Below are positions 9,701 through 16,321 of a stretch of 64,000 nt of DNA, piece by piece. The position numbers were made by a program, and so were the translations under genes. Positions within the stretch are counted from its first letter, which is position 1. Every line of letters begins with the position of its first letter. The notes under the pieces are model-generated. The model was not told the origin of the DNA. It made no database searches and saw only the letters and a program-made list of their open reading frames with translations. The stretch is taken from positions 186,001 to 250,000 of the forward strand of contig CAINNJ010000008.1 of NCBI GenBank assembly GCA_903851195.1, in the 5' to 3' direction. Source of the DNA: an uncultured Acidobacteriia bacterium. Lineage in GTDB: Bacteria > Acidobacteriota > Terriglobia > Bryobacterales > Bryobacteraceae.

Positions 9701-10171
9701 ACGCCTTCCGAGCTCTACACGGTCGCCCGCGCGCTGGCAGGCAAGCCCGGGCAGAACAGTCCGGCCGCCCGCGAAATCGCCCATATCCGCTCCATCGCCG
9801 CCGAAGACGTCAGCCCGCGCGAAATCTCCCGCGCCTGGGGCACGCCGAAGCCGACGCTCTCGAACTCTTACCGCTCGGAGCTTCTGAACATCAAGACCTT
9901 CCCCACCCTGATGGGTTACTCCAGCCGCATCATGGCCGAAAGCTGGGAATCGAATCTGCTCTACTGGGCCGAAGTCGGCGACGAGATCGGCGCCCGCCCC
10001 GCCCAGCTCAACGTTTTAGTTCCCGAGTGGACCCAGAAAGTAGTCGAACGAATCTTCGCCTCGCATCTGGAAGATTGGCCCGCGCTTCTGAAGAGTCTGC
10101 GGTCGGTGGGTGACGAAGTTCGTACGCAAAACAATAAGCTCGCGGCGGCCGCCAAAGCGGGTACGGAGTAA
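6800..10171 (+). CDS. Large exported TPR-containing protein, function unknown
   Basis: A 1,123-residue protein with a Sec signal peptide (TTVTFLFLLSSLYAS) and an N-terminal TPR-like region (about 20-75: HKFEDSGDSAAARDLYRQ, LTPNDAELRTAYAEFLERY). The rest is a long, mainly helical region without a motif I recognise. The ATG at 6800 follows GAGGG; an in-frame ATG at 6806 is the alternative. The stop is 7 bases before the start of the VWFA gene, so the two are probably one transcript and one functional unit in the envelope. The C-terminal 300 residues (after NPLFVRGHDFIGMQGANRSW) look the most ordered. A conserved acidobacterial family is a guess. Confidence 0.8.
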   Translation: MLMRTTVTFLFLLSSLYASEATDKAHKFEDSGDSAAARDLYRQSLQLTPNDAELRTAYAEFLERYHDAAAREEYRKAAKAWKSNNKSAEAVAAARRTVVLDLIAGDRKAAEADLADYKALGGADLQLPNPPAEAAKRQMVQIPGPLRSFARMAAISADSAPDDVLPALARNVVTNGFQASRSNDELEETEYLKLVHRYLSQARELDKLAGADHVIKVPACESTQTNDLLRILGFRMRGGCGSEVVLETVNAPRAFLATDSGFPLAQLEQSLRTEKPFTYDFHPTEVPVLYTADYWITAKEKSQGDFIDAFLGDPALCRFYLGMAKLDPETAETLKQSISPTRLRVFASVLDFFGGNFEIRQGKAVLPGGPKAAAGWAELAGASPDKGAEFFEKLMIRDDGWLASLYDALARIHGPLQEYLTEPARMKRFYAAVRGKITTPGPARPVFRSNADMMLLTTRLQIEPSGKPHIPGNIEVWRGLFARNPHGRYDAKLSKASAQWKDPDDVLEALFALSRKPVDNEPLKIFMALTDIDRSRAAPLLPETVDRLVKVWNVFGSQYTVFSDGPSLTDPTILKWLDSAEAIDKIRDSRLRQETIGMYQGLTGIWQIFCRQGSVSISKADDALAAISTSFANVKNNRELFDAGRQGLTTLVKSTGATSGTLQERMLALLAGGAHPDESESRSAIVQDEQRIFESQKLLPADLIFELADNLEGVAKGDKLNAQLAQRMAARVADIQLPRNSMTGAEKNAMAFGYYVDKHIDDERKLNFRAMIDKASKDKNPEVLKDIRGTLAPSLRDTIVGYNYIHYAPPGAQILMTNPLFVRGHDFIGMQGANRSWRVTEMYGTGWPSNAGGRLVGSLAGLAYALAEAEQNFLIPTQTQALIWGDLVPQMILTAKTPRFWGVKPVQMHWVGMNMRFAEDQVAEASMNPAARQDVFDAISSAASPWRAALVRNAISNGEVKAAIDYMTPSELYTVARALAGKPGQNSPAAREIAHIRSIAAEDVSPREISRAWGTPKPTLSNSYRSELLNIKTFPTLMGYSSRIMAESWESNLLYWAEVGDEIGARPAQLNVLVPEWTQKVVERIFASHLEDWPALLKSLRSVGDEVRTQNNKLAAAAKAGTE

Positions 10172-10178
10172 TTTACGG

Positions 10179-11192
10179 ATGAACGGGAAGAGACTTCTGC
10201 ATATCGCGGTGGCAGGTGCCCTGCTCACGGCCACCGGCGCCGGTATCTGGCTGTTCGCTCAGGAACCGCCAACCCCCATCTTCAAATCCAAGGTCGACCT
10301 CGTCGTCCTCAGCTTCACCGTAACGGACAACAAGGGCAAGTACGTCAACGGCCTGAAGCCGGCGGATTTTAAGGTTCTCGAAGACGGCATCCCGCAGAAA
10401 CTGGCCACCTTCGCCGAAGGCAGCAAGCCCCCGCAACAGATCCTTGCCGATGGCACCATGCGCCCCCTGTTGCCCGGCTCTCCGGAAGCCGAGAAAATCG
10501 GCCATAAATCCGTCAATGCCGATGCTTTCGTCGGCACCAACGTCTTCGTTCTCTTCGATACCAGCAACTTCATGTATCGCGGCTTCGTCTACGCCGAAGA
10601 TGCCATCGCCGATTTCGTGCGCGGTCTCGACAAAGCCGATTCGGTCGCCGTCTACACCTTCAGCCGCAACCTCTCGCGCGCCGCATCCCTGACCGGCGAC
10701 CGCAACGACGCTCTCCTCGGCCTCCGCAAAGCCGTGGCCGGTGACGATACCGCTCTCTACAACGGCCTGCTGCTGACTCTGCGCGACGCCGCGAAGGTGC
10801 CCGGACGCAAAGTCGTCATCGTCTTCTCGAACGGCCCCGACAACGCCAGCATGGTGGCCCCCGACGACGTTCGCGCCGTCGCCGAAGACGAGGGCATTCC
10901 CATCTACGTCATCTCCACCAACGACGTGAACAAAGATCCCATCTCGAGCAGCGTCTTCCGCCGCCTCGCCACCCGCACCGGGGGCAAAGCCTACTGGGCC
11001 AAGACCTGGCAGAAGCAGGTGGAAGCCTTCGATCAGATTCGCGAAGATCTCGGCAACTCCTATACCGTCACTTACTACCCGGCGCAGAATCCCAACGAAG
11101 GCTTCCGCAAGATTGCCATCCAGATTCCGAGCGACACCGGCAAGCACTACCGCGTGCAGTCGCGCCCCGGCTACCGGCCCCGATCATTCTGA
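10179..11192 (+). CDS. VWFA-related protein (acidobacterial type), exported
   Basis: A 337-residue protein. The signal peptide is KRLLHIAVAGALLTATGAGIW. A short beta domain (FKSKVDLVVLSFTVTDNKGK, GLKPADFKVLEDGIPQK) typical of VWFA-related acidobacterial proteins follows, then a von Willebrand A domain with a MIDAS-like start, NVFVLFDTSNFMYRG. The canonical DxSxS is changed to DTSNF, so metal binding may be altered. The C-terminus (SYTVTYYPAQNP, FRKIAIQI, RPGYRPRSF) matches the family's usual ending. I chose ATG 10179 because it opens the signal peptide and follows GGAG; the frame is open further upstream. Such proteins are thought to mediate protein contacts in the envelope. It lies directly behind the TPR gene. 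Confidence 0.9.
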   Translation: MNGKRLLHIAVAGALLTATGAGIWLFAQEPPTPIFKSKVDLVVLSFTVTDNKGKYVNGLKPADFKVLEDGIPQKLATFAEGSKPPQQILADGTMRPLLPGSPEAEKIGHKSVNADAFVGTNVFVLFDTSNFMYRGFVYAEDAIADFVRGLDKADSVAVYTFSRNLSRAASLTGDRNDALLGLRKAVAGDDTALYNGLLLTLRDAAKVPGRKVVIVFSNGPDNASMVAPDDVRAVAEDEGIPIYVISTNDVNKDPISSSVFRRLATRTGGKAYWAKTWQKQVEAFDQIREDLGNSYTVTYYPAQNPNEGFRKIAIQIPSDTGKHYRVQSRPGYRPRSF

Positions 11193-11197
11193 TCGGA

Positions 11198-11608
11198 TCA
11201 CCAGAACTTCCACCAGGGTTTTCTGGTGGAAGCGGCAATGGCAGGCAGTACGCGGTCCATGCCACGGTACTCCGCCGCCATCAGCGGTAGATCCGCGCGC
11301 GTGACAAGCCGCCCGAGTTGCGGATCGAAGCAGCTGTAACCGGCCTTGTCCCGCAGTATTTCGACGATTTCCATCGCGGCGTCCATCGCCTGCTGCCGAA
11401 AGTAAGGGATCATGATCGACACGCTCGCGTGGTGGACCTCGATTACCATCCCCGCCTCAGGCCGGCACGCTTTCAACACCTCCACGATGCGCTGTCTCTC
11501 TGCCGGCGCGCTGTCCTCGCCCTGCTCCTCGCGTTCCATCAATTCCTCGAACGCCGCCGCGGGATCTGATCCCTCCGGCACCCGAAACAACGTCAGGTCG
11601 TAACTCAC
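11198..11608 (-). CDS. Conserved-looking small protein, partner of the TIR gene
   Basis: Protein of 136 residues starting at GTG 11608, which follows GGGGG eight bases after the TIR gene stop. It begins SYDLTLFRVPEGSDPAAAFE, has an acidic helix (ELMEREEQGEDSAPAERQ), a central beta-rich part (GMVIEVHHASVSIMIPYF) and an unusual aromatic C-terminal tail, KPWWKFW. No signal peptide or membrane segment, so cytoplasmic. The YDLTLFRVPEG opening looks like a conserved family of unknown function, but I cannot name it. The tight spacing behind the TIR gene suggests that the two products work together. Confidence 0.75.
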   Translation of the reverse strand: MSYDLTLFRVPEGSDPAAAFEELMEREEQGEDSAPAERQRIVEVLKACRPEAGMVIEVHHASVSIMIPYFRQQAMDAAMEIVEILRDKAGYSCFDPQLGRLVTRADLPLMAAEYRGMDRVLPAIAASTRKPWWKFW

Positions 11609-11616
11609 GAGCCCCC

Positions 11617-12747
11617 TTACCCGAACAAACGCAACTGCGCGGCCTCTCCACTGTCGACTGGCAGAATAGTCCCCGTCTCCGCGCCCTCCGACGAATCCCG
11701 CAACCAGGACTGCTCCCACTCGATCCGGTAAAGCGCCATCCCATCGTCCCGCGACCGCGCCGCCTGCTCCATCGCCTGCAACACCTCAATGGCCTCCGCG
11801 AATCGCTGTGCCCCCTTCAGCACCGCAACAATAGTCCAGCCCAGCCGCAACCCCGCCTCGAAATCACCCGCCAGTCCCTCGCCCATGCGGAACACCGCAT
11901 CGCCCAGCAAAGCCGCGCACTGCCCCTCATCCCGTGGCGGCGTGAAAAACACCGCTCCGATCTGTTCCGCGCTCGCCCGCGTCCGCGCCGGCCCATCGCA
12001 AGTGAAAACCACCGAACTCAGCCCGCCGAACTCCAACTGCCCCCGCTCCGCCTCCCCCACATTCGCGAACACGAACAACTCCCGATGCGCCGCGCACCGC
12101 GCCCGCAGTGCGTCCCAATTCTCGTCGGTATTCCCCGGCAAACGCATCCCCAACGCCCACCCGATATCCCCCGCGATTCCCGCCGCGCTCCGGCCCAGGC
12201 AGTCGAACGTATGCACCGCCTCGAAGTCCTTCTCCACCGCGCGTCCAAACGCAACCGCCTCGGCGTAAGGAATCGACGACGCCACCCCAGGCGCATCCAG
12301 CACACCCGTCAGCGGTCCCTCCAGGAAATCCTCCCGGCTCACCGGCAAGTCCGGCCGCAGCAGCCAGCGCCGAATCCGCCGGGCTTCCCGCAGCCACTCC
12401 CCGCCCCGCGCGTCGAAGAACCGCGCCCGGCTCCGCAGCAATTCCGGAAACCGGCATTCGTCCACCTGCACGAATCCCAGCAAAGCCCCGAACTCCTCCG
12501 GCTTCTGAAAAAACACCGGCTCCCATTTGGGACGGCTCCACGCCGCGGGCGCCGAATGCGAGGACAGCAGCACCAGCGCGACATCGGCCGAAAGCGCCTG
12601 CTCGGCCGCGTCGACGAGATCGAACCCCGCCTGCACCACCCCTTCGCCATAAGCCACGCCGATCCTCAGGTTGGCCGCTAAATAGCCCCCCAACCGCCGG
12701 GCAAATCCTTCATCTTCGGGGGCGTAACAGAGGACAAGAGAGCGCAT
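11617..12747 (-). CDS. TIR-domain protein with degenerate STAND-like middle region
   Basis: A 376-residue cytoplasmic protein. Residues 1-115 fit a TIR fold: LVLCYAPEDEGFARRLGGYL (strand A and helix A), then DAAEQALSADVALVLLSSHS leading to AAWSRPKWEPVFF. In NAD-cleaving TIR domains this last segment carries a catalytic Glu (W-C-x-x-E or C-x-x-E-W). Here that position appears to be Lys74. Residues about 165-260 (HTFDCLGRSAAGIAGDIGWALG, ENWDALRARC, LFVFANV, LEFGGLSSVVFTCDG) resemble the NB-ARC-like part of bacterial TIR-STAND proteins but have no P-loop. A helical C-terminus follows (EGLAGDFEAGLRLGWTIVAVL), possibly TPR-like. First gene of a two-gene operon, transcribed divergently from the enolase-family gene 44 bases away. 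The TIR call is from pattern only. Confidence 0.7.
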   Translation of the reverse strand: MRSLVLCYAPEDEGFARRLGGYLAANLRIGVAYGEGVVQAGFDLVDAAEQALSADVALVLLSSHSAPAAWSRPKWEPVFFQKPEEFGALLGFVQVDECRFPELLRSRARFFDARGGEWLREARRIRRWLLRPDLPVSREDFLEGPLTGVLDAPGVASSIPYAEAVAFGRAVEKDFEAVHTFDCLGRSAAGIAGDIGWALGMRLPGNTDENWDALRARCAAHRELFVFANVGEAERGQLEFGGLSSVVFTCDGPARTRASAEQIGAVFFTPPRDEGQCAALLGDAVFRMGEGLAGDFEAGLRLGWTIVAVLKGAQRFAEAIEVLQAMEQAARSRDDGMALYRIEWEQSWLRDSSEGAETGTILPVDSGEAAQLRLFG

Positions 12748-12791
12748 GCGTCAATCCCGAATTATCGCAGGACAGCATATACTGGCTTGTC

Positions 12792-14033
12792 ATGAACCGC
12801 CGCTCGTTCCTCCAGGCCATGGCCGCCGCGTCCGCCGTCTCGCTGACCGGCCTCCCCGCCCTTCGCGCCGCCATGCCGAAGATGAAAATCACCCGCGTCC
12901 GCGCCTACGCCCCGCCCAATCCGAACCCCCTCTTCAACCAGGCCGATACCGTCGTCACCATCGAAACCGACGCCGGCATCACCGGCATCGGCGAAGGCGG
13001 CTTCAGCGACACCCTTCGCCAGTGCGCCGGCCGCCTCATCGGACAGGATCCGCAATTCATCGAACGCCTCTGGCAGGATATGACCCGGTCCTTCTTCTAC
13101 CCGCCGGGTCGCGAGAAGGAACACGCCCTCGGCGCCCTCGATATGGCCCTCTGGGACATTCGCGGCAAAGTCCTCAAGCTGCCCGTTCACCAGATCCTCG
13201 GAGGCGCCAGCCGCAACTTCTGCGAGTGCTACAACACCGCCGGAACCATCCCCGGCATCCAGCCCGGTATGGGCGTGAAGGAACGCGCCGCGCTGACCAT
13301 CGCCGCCGGCTACCGCGCCTACCGCATGGACGCCGCCTCTCTGGGCCGCGGCAACTCCGTCTACAACACCCGCGAACGCGTCCTCAAAGTCGCTGAGGAC
13401 TGCGCGCAGGCCCGCGAAGGCGTCGGCAAAAACGGCGACTTCTGCATCGACTTCCACCAGCGCTTCGACTTCATCGACGCCGTCCGCTGCGCCACCCTCA
13501 TCGAACCCCTCGCCCCGCTGTTTATCGAAGATCCTGTCCGCACCGAAGTCTTCGATCAGGATCTGCCGAAACTGCGCACCATGGTCAAAGTCCCCATCGC
13601 CGCCGGTGAAGAATGGGGCAATAAATGGGACTTCAACCGCCTCGTCGAAAATCACGACATCGACTACGTCCGCGCCACGCTCCCCAACGTTGGCGGCATA
13701 ACCGAGATGATGAAGATCGCCGCCCTGTGCGAAACGCACTTCGTGGGCATCGTGCCCCACTTCACCGGACCTATCGCCACGGCGGCCCTCGTGAACTGCC
13801 TCAGCACCTTCTCCGGCCCCGTGCTCATGGAGTACAACTTCCAGGGCAAGACGCTCCCGCATCTCCCCGTCTGCCTCGATTTCAAAGACGGCAAACTCTA
13901 TCCCAACGAACGCCCCGGCCTCGGTGTCGAACTCGACATGAAGCAGCTGACCCAGTTACTCGAAGTGAATAAGTACGACACCAACCGCGCCCAGACTTAC
14001 TTCCGTCCGGACGGTTCAATTACCAACTGGTAA
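12792..14033 (+). CDS. Tat-exported mandelate racemase/muconate lactonizing (enolase superfamily) enzyme
   Basis: A 413-residue protein with a twin-arginine signal (MNRRSFLQAMAAASAVSLTG) ahead of the enolase-superfamily fold. The N-terminal capping domain begins MKITRVRAYAPP, with TDAGITGIGEGG and ALDMALWDIRGKVLKLPVHQILGG. Barrel metal sites are expected at CIDFHQRFD (Asp), LFIEDPV (Glu) and AAGEEWG (Glu); GIVPHFTGPIATAA supplies a late barrel histidine. This suggests an acid-sugar dehydratase of the galactonate-dehydratase-like branch, but the substrate is not certain. I placed the start at 12792 because it opens the Tat signal; the frame is open far upstream but that part is antisense to the TIR gene. 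Export of such an enzyme is unusual. Confidence 0.9.
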   Translation: MNRRSFLQAMAAASAVSLTGLPALRAAMPKMKITRVRAYAPPNPNPLFNQADTVVTIETDAGITGIGEGGFSDTLRQCAGRLIGQDPQFIERLWQDMTRSFFYPPGREKEHALGALDMALWDIRGKVLKLPVHQILGGASRNFCECYNTAGTIPGIQPGMGVKERAALTIAAGYRAYRMDAASLGRGNSVYNTRERVLKVAEDCAQAREGVGKNGDFCIDFHQRFDFIDAVRCATLIEPLAPLFIEDPVRTEVFDQDLPKLRTMVKVPIAAGEEWGNKWDFNRLVENHDIDYVRATLPNVGGITEMMKIAALCETHFVGIVPHFTGPIATAALVNCLSTFSGPVLMEYNFQGKTLPHLPVCLDFKDGKLYPNERPGLGVELDMKQLTQLLEVNKYDTNRAQTYFRPDGSITNW

Positions 14034-14046
14034 CTTACTCGCACCG

Positions 14047-15819
14047 CTATAACTGAGGACGGGGCAGCTTCACCGGAACCCAGGGCAACACGCCCGTGCG
14101 CCGCAGCGTGCGGGCGTACACCTTATCCCCTGCCGTCGCATACAGCGTGTGCAGTCCCGCGCCGCCAAACACCACCGAATTCACCACGCCAGCCTGTGGC
14201 TTGCGAAGAATCCCCACCACCCGCCCCGGCTGATCGCAAATCTGTATCCCGAGCTTCGTCGCCACGAACAAGTGTCCGGTCGTGTCCAGCGTCATCCCGC
14301 CCGCCTGCGTCACCGCCGAATCGTCCGGCGCTTCCAAATGATGAAACGCCATCCCGTACCGCAACAAATTATCCGGAGCGATCTCGAACGACCACACCCA
14401 CCGCCCGTCCCGATCCGCCACATTCAGCAAATGCTCATCCGGCGTCAGCCGCAAACCGGAAGGAAACGCCATCGAACTCTCCGCCGTGCTCTGGAACACC
14501 ACCCGCTTCCGCTTCGCCGCATCGAGTAACCAGATCCGCCGCGCCGCCGGATCCGTGAAATAGATCAGCCCCTTGCTCGTCACCGCCAGATCGTGCGCGT
14601 CCACCGCGCTCGCCACTACCGACTCCGCCCCGTCCGCGCCATACGAAACAATCCGCTTCTTCCCCGGCTCCGCCGCATACAGCCGCCCGTCCGGACCGAA
14701 CATCAGCCCGCTCACGCCGCCCGCGTTCTCCCGGAACACCACCGGCCGCCCATCCCCGCCCAGCTTATATATCTTTGACGCCTTCGAATCCCCGAAATAG
14801 AGCACGCCGTCTTTATCCACCGCCGCCGCGTCCGCCATCCCATATCCCTGCCCGACGACTTCCCAGTCCTTCCCGGGATCCAGAAAGTCCGTCACATAAT
14901 GCCGTGTGCCGGGACCGCCCGTCGACGCCGGAATCGGCTTCGGATATTCACGCCACAGCCACCGCAGCGCCTCCGGCAGAATCGATGAGCCCTGCCGCCC
15001 GCTGTGCCCCTCCGTTCCGATCACGAACTTCGCGTCATAACCCGCATACTCCAGCGACCCATACACCAGCTGATTCGCCGGAAACCACGCGCCCGAGTAA
15101 ATGCTCTGGTCGTTACTGCCGTCCTGCATGAAAACCCGCAGCGGCTTCGGCTCCACCTTGCGGATCATGTCCGCGATCGTGTCCCCGCCGCGCAGATTCG
15201 TGTAACTGCCGATGTAACTGATCACGCGATGGAACGCGTCCGGCCGCTCCCACGCCGCCGTGAACGCGGCGATCCCACCCGAACTTCCGCCCGCCACCCC
15301 CCGATCGTCCGGATTCGGCGAAATCTTCACGTGGAAACGCTTCTCCACTTCCGGAATCACATCTTCAATCAGGAAACGCGCGTTGCCATCGCCCAGTCCG
15401 TCGTACTCCAGACTGCGGTGATACCGTCCCATCTGTTCCGGCGTCACTCCCGGCGTCACGCCCGGATCCACAAAGATCCCGATTGTCACCGGCATCGAGC
15501 CTTCACCGATCAGGTTGTCCATCACCACCGGCGCGCGGCTCCCGGTCTCCGACGCATAACCCGACCCATCCTCGAAGACCATCAGGCAGGCCGGCTTCGA
15601 CCCGTCGTACTGCGCCGGCACGTACACGGAAACCGCCCGCGTCGTCCCCGGATAAATCCGGCTGGTCTCGAAACTGAACTTTTCCACCTTGCCCCTCGGC
15701 ACACCGGCCTTCGGCTTCGAATCGGGACCCAACACGTAATCGGGATTCTGAGGAATACTCTGCGCGGCGAGAACCGGCGTCAGCAGCAGCACTCCGGCGG
15801 CAATTCGGATCGTCATCAT
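14047..15819 (-). CDS. Exported esterase fused to an SMP-30/gluconolactonase-like propeller
   Basis: A 590-residue two-domain exported protein with a signal peptide, MTIRIAAGVLLLTPVLAAQ. Residues about 40-310 are an alpha/beta-hydrolase of the Fes/esterase-D type, with YVPAQYD, FEDGSGY and the nucleophile elbow GVAGGSSGG (Ser180). The acid and histidine probably lie in MQDGSNDQSIYSGAWF and GTEGHSGRQGS. Residues about 320-590 are a beta-propeller of the SMP-30/gluconolactonase kind (DAAAVDKDGVLYFGDS, GLMFGPDGRLYAAEP, PSGLRLTPDEHLLNVAD). Such fusions suggest hydrolysis of an ester and a sugar lactone from the same substrate; that is inference. The gene follows the VOC gene by 14 bases. The frame is open upstream, but ATG 15819 opens the signal peptide. 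Confidence 0.88.
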   Translation of the reverse strand: MMTIRIAAGVLLLTPVLAAQSIPQNPDYVLGPDSKPKAGVPRGKVEKFSFETSRIYPGTTRAVSVYVPAQYDGSKPACLMVFEDGSGYASETGSRAPVVMDNLIGEGSMPVTIGIFVDPGVTPGVTPEQMGRYHRSLEYDGLGDGNARFLIEDVIPEVEKRFHVKISPNPDDRGVAGGSSGGIAAFTAAWERPDAFHRVISYIGSYTNLRGGDTIADMIRKVEPKPLRVFMQDGSNDQSIYSGAWFPANQLVYGSLEYAGYDAKFVIGTEGHSGRQGSSILPEALRWLWREYPKPIPASTGGPGTRHYVTDFLDPGKDWEVVGQGYGMADAAAVDKDGVLYFGDSKASKIYKLGGDGRPVVFRENAGGVSGLMFGPDGRLYAAEPGKKRIVSYGADGAESVVASAVDAHDLAVTSKGLIYFTDPAARRIWLLDAAKRKRVVFQSTAESSMAFPSGLRLTPDEHLLNVADRDGRWVWSFEIAPDNLLRYGMAFHHLEAPDDSAVTQAGGMTLDTTGHLFVATKLGIQICDQPGRVVGILRKPQAGVVNSVVFGGAGLHTLYATAGDKVYARTLRRTGVLPWVPVKLPRPQL

Positions 15820-15833
15820 GGAATCTGCCGATT

Positions 15834-16214
15834 TTATACCAGCGGATATTCCGTAATACTCAGAACATTTCCGTCCGGATCGGGAAACCACGCGATCTTC
15901 GCCCCTCCCGGCGCCGTCCAGATCCCGCGCTCGTCCTGCCCGATCCCCTCATACCGATTCAGCCGCACCCCGGCCTTCTCCATCTCCCCGATGGTAGCCT
16001 CGATATCGGGAACCTGCCAGCCCAAAACGGTATGCTGCGCGGGCTGCAAAGCCGCCACTTTCGCCACCCGCAGTTCCGTCCCGTTCGCGTCGAACACCAG
16101 AGCGAACGCGTGTTCTTCTTTCAGTTCCAGCCCCAGCACATCGCGATAAAACCCGCGTGCCCGGTCCGCGTCTCCCGTGCAAACAAACGCCATCAGCTTC
16201 TTATCGTTCAACAT
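15834..16214 (-). CDS. VOC (glyoxalase/bleomycin-resistance fold) protein
   Basis: A 126-residue single-unit vicinal-oxygen-chelate protein with paired beta-alpha-beta-beta-beta modules: LMAFVCTGDADRARGFYRDVLGLEL and the C-terminal TAPGGAKIAWFPDPDGNVLSITEY. Members bind a divalent metal and act as lyases, dioxygenases or binding proteins; the reaction here cannot be read from the sequence. ATG 16214 opens the fold directly. The frame continues upstream through AT-rich DNA that looks like the promoter region. It heads a two-gene minus-strand unit with the esterase/SMP-30 fusion. Confidence 0.88.
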   Translation of the reverse strand: MLNDKKLMAFVCTGDADRARGFYRDVLGLELKEEHAFALVFDANGTELRVAKVAALQPAQHTVLGWQVPDIEATIGEMEKAGVRLNRYEGIGQDERGIWTAPGGAKIAWFPDPDGNVLSITEYPLV

Positions 16215-16321
16215 AATTTCTTTCGTATGATTCCGGACGAATTTACTACAATTCGGCTCGTGTAAACAGCTATACTTTCCCAAGCTCCATCGAATTTTTT
16301 TCAGTCGAAGAGGGAACGATC

